The notes beneath the pieces are model-generated. The model did not search any database and had not been told where the DNA came from. It saw only the letters and a list, made by a program, of their open reading frames with translations. This document shows positions 24,701-27,032 of a stretch of 27,032 bases of DNA, in pieces. Position 1 is the stretch's first letter. Every line of letters begins with the position of its first letter. The translations under genes and the position numbers were made by a program. Source of the DNA: an uncultured Lachnospiraceae bacterium (GTDB taxonomy: Bacteria > Bacillota > Clostridia > Lachnospirales > Lachnospiraceae); assembly GCA_910579325.1 (NCBI GenBank), contig CAJTTU010000044.1, positions 1 to 27,032 of the forward strand. Reading direction: 5' to 3'.

Positions 24701-26902
24701 CTAAATGAGGGAGAAACAGATAAAAAAAATCCGCAGAAACCTGTAACGCAAAAGTTTAAACCTATATATATAGATGACAATGGAAATATTCAATATATAA
24801 AAAAAGGCGATGAGAAATTTAAACCGACGGAAATGTATAAGCAAAGATATTATGAATATGTGAAAGCTCCTAGCCTAATGTATTTTAATGTTTTGGTAGA
24901 GAATCCAAATTATCAGTTAAGTGAGATTTGGGTGATATACGATGATATTGGGAGAATTCTAAACTGTTCAAATACGGGAAAAGGGCATGTTCACGTAGAA
25001 ACATGTTATGAATATCCAAATGGAAAGTTTGATTCTGCGCAATATAAAAAGTATATTGACGGTTTAGTGTCGAACGGAAGGGTAGAGAAAAAAACATATA
25101 GTGAAAATATTCATTTTACTAATAGAGAGGATGTCGCCAAAAAAGATGGGAATTATATCCTGATTAAAGAAAATACTGTTATCAGATTAGTATATGACGT
25201 GACAGAAAAGGAGAAAGAGTTTGACACAACATTTTATGATTATGATGTCTCAGATGGAAATATTTATAGTGAAGCTAATAACGATCCAAACAATATAGTA
25301 GAAAGAACAATCTCAGCTACAAAAGAGAATCCGTGGTATATGTATTCGCAGCGACAAGGCATTAATGATCTAAGAAATTATGCTGATAAAAAATATACCG
25401 CAAATGGTATAAAACTGGCTTTTGGCAACAGTGATAGTGTGACACCTACAACGCTTGGTAATCAGAAAGTTGCCGGTACGGAGTATTTTATTAATCAAGC
25501 GAATATGGAAATATTTCGGCGCTGTTCATTCGGGCTAGTTAAAAAACTTGAAAATGGTAAGATTGTGTATGCAGATGGTGTGGATGCTCCTAAATTATTT
25601 AATGAAGGGGATGCTATTGGAAAAGTTCAATACCCAGTTAATGAGAAAGATGTTAACAGATATCCTCTTATTTTTGATCGAGAAGGAGATACGTATACAT
25701 TAACAGCAGTAAAAGGAACAAACAGCAAGAATTTGGAACAATTGAGATATAAAAAAGCAGCTTGGGGAAGTCAATTTGTGATGTATTCTAATGAATTCTG
25801 GCCAATGGATAATGTCCCCAGTGCGGGACAGAATGGTCATGACCCATTGTTTGGAACCAAGGGTGAGGAGGAAACGAAAAAATTCTTTAGTATCGATCCT
25901 AAAGTAACTCTTCCAGCTATTGGAAGTGATCATGGTGATAGTCACAATGCCTTTTTTGGTATGACATATGCCGTTGAGTTTGATATTGGTGATGATTATA
26001 TAGGACCATTGGAATATTATTTCTTCGGTGATGACGATATGTGGGTCTTTCTGGATGATACATTAGTTTGTGATATCGGCGGTGTTCATCAGTCCGTAGG
26101 AGAGTATGTAAACCTGTGGGATTACCTAGATGAAAACCAAAAATATACGAATCATGAACATTCGGCGGCATGTTATGACAAAGAAAAGCTGGTATGCAAA
26201 AAGGATCATTTGCATTCGGATGAGTGTTATGAAAAAACCTGCGGAAAACATAGACTGACGTTCTTTTATACGGAACGTGGAGCTTCAGGCTCAACCTGTT
26301 GGATGCAATTTACCTTGCCTACCGTGACGTCCTTAACTCCTGAACAGGCCAGTGGCCAGGCTACTAATTCCTTGAAAGTAGGAAAAAACGTAATAGGCAC
26401 GAATGCGCCTGCGGAATTACAATATGAGTTTTCGATCCATTTTACAAAAGGAGAGACTAATTTAGCGGATGATTATTCTTATACGAAGTATGATAAAGAT
26501 GGTAATGTGCTAGATTATGACGTTATCATATGGAATGGTGGAACTTTTACTTTAGGAGAATATATTTTAGTTAATTATTTGCCAGTGGGAACCACCTACG
26601 AGGTGGAAGAGACTGGGATTGTTTATAGGAAAGATGAAAAAACAGGCAATCTAGTTTCCGTTAGCAAAGAAGAACTGGATAAGTATGAAATAATAATTGA
26701 CGGTGAGGAAAGCGACGATGGTATAAAAAAGGATGAGATTTCTTCAACGGAATCAACAGTTAATTATATCAACGATTATGGCTATGCGCTTCCCGAAACC
26801 GGTGGTCCCGGTCCAGAGTTATATACAATGGCAGGCGCTTTATGCATAATGGTAGGCGCATGCCTGATGTATAGAAAAAAATTCAGAGGAAGGAGGGTGT
26901 AG
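21770..26902 (+). CDS. Giant LPETG-anchored Cys/His-repeat surface protein (pilus-associated?)
   Basis: A 1710-residue exported protein. Residues 17-45 are a basic-hydrophobic signal or anchor segment. Residues 62-504 hold seventeen HxHxxxC(Y/F) units, most followed by a second Cys, interrupted by a Gln/Pro/Asp linker (about 139-185) and a Thr/Ala/Glu linker (about 302-334). Then come an acidic region, VSGN repeats (666-689) and a Glu/Ser-rich spacer. The C-terminal half contains a fibro-slime domain (FFGDDDMWVFLDD near 1418; DIGGVHQSVGEYVNLW), three more HxHxxxC units (1073, 1462, 1480), a pilin-like beta domain, LPETG at 1674-1678, a hydrophobic helix and a basic tail. A sortase would link it to the wall or a pilus; no sortase gene is in the window. 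GGGAGGGAGG precedes the ATG. The last 2.5 kb are markedly more AT-rich than the start. Confidence 0.92.
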   Translation: MRFDLSSQNTKILQEQKKHRQWLIVFLGLSVTVVLGTAAALKLYGQALTHKVKVLDCRAEVHEHTEECYVYDEEKGEDVPVCGYADYLVHIHNDDCRDENGRLVCPLEEIKPHTHEDACYEERQVLICGLEGTGPVQGSHTDAAGSQPVKTPGEGNQPEQDSDAENQTTQGPAADVPADTEPELVCVNKEHTHTDACYEAELSCTQEEHQHENGCYEEALVCEAEKHQHGDSCKDEEGNLICDLEEHEHGDDCYERTLICGMEEHSHEESCYASRVLTCETEEHQHGDACYAQATGGTAAAPETKAPETKAAETTAATTAEETTAAAGTAGAGTHVHTAACYETKLVPVCGKLEKHVHDEDCYDKDGRLICEVPQLEEHVHNKDCFKTVELTDEEIAALNAGAKLHIHHEDCYDEDGELICGHYETHIHGPKCYNRDGELICGHDEAHVHDSDCYDRDGELICGLEVVVHEHDEDCYDENGKLICDHAHIHEESCFDEDGNMTCDFEDVGDYLWTCEEEDYIVTVKFNHEAKIPGNAKLIAEQITAEEDEEYFARREEEYREAMNDETADMRALLRVGFYVEDKEAKKDEDKLIEIESEAPVTVTVQFLDEDGLKEGDPITVVHFAKEGTELLDGGQAEDNSTTFEMDGFSDIAIGYGNEGAKATVSGNGIDESVSGNSVSGNSISGNGIEGETIRLDDSFEYEDEAFHITFHVKGEAVLPEDAENEKESEESVSSESTLFDEKVNESEKGKSEEESKAETEAESEPGENGETSGEEPSAETENTESNLKENLEFKVETLDEESDEYVSVANAYAEEDSSENELLLLQVLSYSLVYNDVKLDLSDCMVTADITPTQELVSYAENFSDVTTLELEDTDVDVPDMEIEEKVFMTALGVLGEEEGEIFDAVAVTETTGMFLTMAPQGTDGAVAFAVASRANPNFTVQYYANIKRMAETGKIELSVFDTSGKQLPTNQSAALNEGETDKKNPQKPVTQKFKPIYIDDNGNIQYIKKGDEKFKPTEMYKQRYYEYVKAPSLMYFNVLVENPNYQLSEIWVIYDDIGRILNCSNTGKGHVHVETCYEYPNGKFDSAQYKKYIDGLVSNGRVEKKTYSENIHFTNREDVAKKDGNYILIKENTVIRLVYDVTEKEKEFDTTFYDYDVSDGNIYSEANNDPNNIVERTISATKENPWYMYSQRQGINDLRNYADKKYTANGIKLAFGNSDSVTPTTLGNQKVAGTEYFINQANMEIFRRCSFGLVKKLENGKIVYADGVDAPKLFNEGDAIGKVQYPVNEKDVNRYPLIFDREGDTYTLTAVKGTNSKNLEQLRYKKAAWGSQFVMYSNEFWPMDNVPSAGQNGHDPLFGTKGEEETKKFFSIDPKVTLPAIGSDHGDSHNAFFGMTYAVEFDIGDDYIGPLEYYFFGDDDMWVFLDDTLVCDIGGVHQSVGEYVNLWDYLDENQKYTNHEHSAACYDKEKLVCKKDHLHSDECYEKTCGKHRLTFFYTERGASGSTCWMQFTLPTVTSLTPEQASGQATNSLKVGKNVIGTNAPAELQYEFSIHFTKGETNLADDYSYTKYDKDGNVLDYDVIIWNGGTFTLGEYILVNYLPVGTTYEVEETGIVYRKDEKTGNLVSVSKEELDKYEIIIDGEESDDGIKKDEISSTESTVNYINDYGYALPETGGPGPELYTMAGALCIMVGACLMYRKKFRGRRV
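21953..23281 (+). repeat. Seventeen HxHxxxC repeat units in the surface protein
   Basis: Units start at residues 62, 90, 113, 191, 209 and so on to 489, with the core H-x-H-x(3)-C-[YF]. Most carry LIC, LVC or similar 8-12 residues later. The last units share a DxDGxLICG continuation. The DNA copies are diverged, so this is a protein-level repeat. Two His and two Cys per unit would suit a metal site. Confidence 0.85.
23765..23836 (+). repeat. VSGN/ISGN short repeats
   Basis: VSGNG, VSGNS, VSGNS and ISGNG occur within 24 residues (666-689). They form a short Ser/Gly/Asn-rich linker between the N-terminal Cys/His region and the acidic middle of the surface protein. Confidence 0.7.
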
Positions 26903-26907
26903 CGCTT

Positions 26908-26941
26908 CTCCTTAATCTGAAAGGAATGCAGATTTGTGGAG
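26908..26941 (+). other. Intercistronic hairpin between LPETG protein and next gene
   Basis: CTCC (26908-26911) with GGAG (26938-26941) and AATCTG (26914-26919) with CAGATT (26929-26934) make a bulged stem with a 9-base loop. There is no T-run after it. It may allow partial termination or differential mRNA stability between the large minor protein and the next (perhaps major) subunit. Confidence 0.5.
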
Positions 26942-27006
26942 TAACTGATAACACAGAAATCGTTTCAAACAAGAATCAAAAACAAGATTAAAAGGAGGAT
27001 GAGTTT

Positions 27007-27032
27007 ATGAAACGAATTAAGAAAATTGCCAG
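27007..27032 (+). CDS. Start of next exported protein (possible major pilin), cut by window end
   Basis: Only eight codons are visible: MKRIKKIA. The strong ribosome binding site AAAGGAGGATGAG (26991-27003) and the basic first residues are typical of a signal peptide. In operons of this type a pilin with Cna-B-like domains often follows the LPXTG base or tip protein, but nothing here proves it. Confidence 0.6.

Overview
The window looks like a chromosomal segment of a Gram-positive gut Clostridia bacterium, most likely of the Lachnospiraceae. The reasons are the moderately GC-rich genes with strong AGGAGG-type ribosome binding sites, a CvfB/MreB/RecD2/ComF housekeeping cluster, a group IIC intron, and a signal peptidase/LPXTG surface-protein operon of the kind these bacteria carry. 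The genus is not determined. All convincing genes lie on the + strand except one ABC-class ATPase gene.

Region by region. (1) Positions 1-496 are AT-rich and hold the 3' end of a probable secreted-toxin gene (DUF6973-like) plus non-coding DNA with an inverted repeat. (2) At about 491-499 this stops abruptly at the 3' third of atpF. From there to 5439 runs the distal half of an F-type ATP synthase operon: atpF fragment, atpA, atpG, atpD, atpC, ended by a strong intrinsic terminator. There is no separate atpH. Instead the C-terminal domain of the delta subunit is fused to the front of the alpha subunit. (3) A group IIC intron (about 5484-7112) sits directly behind that terminator. Its reverse transcriptase has lost most of the maturase (X/thumb) domain by an in-frame deletion. 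(4) Positions 7150-11910 hold cardiolipin synthase, an M19 dipeptidase, an acyl-ACP thioesterase and a CvfB-like S1 protein whose reading frame runs through its own terminator. (5) Positions 12018-16509 hold mreB/mbl, recD2 and comF. (6) The convergent ABC-class ATPase gene (16513-18225, minus) and a divergently promoted lipoprotein/PAP2 phosphatase pair follow.

(7) From 19476 to the end is a surface-structure operon. An AT-rich control region with nested palindromes precedes a tyrosine-recombinase-like protein that has lost its catalytic boxes. Next come a coiled-coil protein with four 14-residue repeats, a signal peptidase I, and a 1710-residue LPETG-anchored protein with twenty HxHxxxC units, a fibro-slime domain and a pilin-like C-terminal domain. 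The window ends at the start codon region of the next exported protein, perhaps the main pilin. The first three genes overlap, so they are probably translationally coupled. The giant protein changes base composition part-way, which suggests module exchange.

The two items most worth following are the delta-alpha ATP synthase fusion and the Cys/His repeat surface protein with its degenerate-recombinase operon. The abrupt joint inside atpF should be checked first, because it is either a real deletion or insertion or an assembly artefact.
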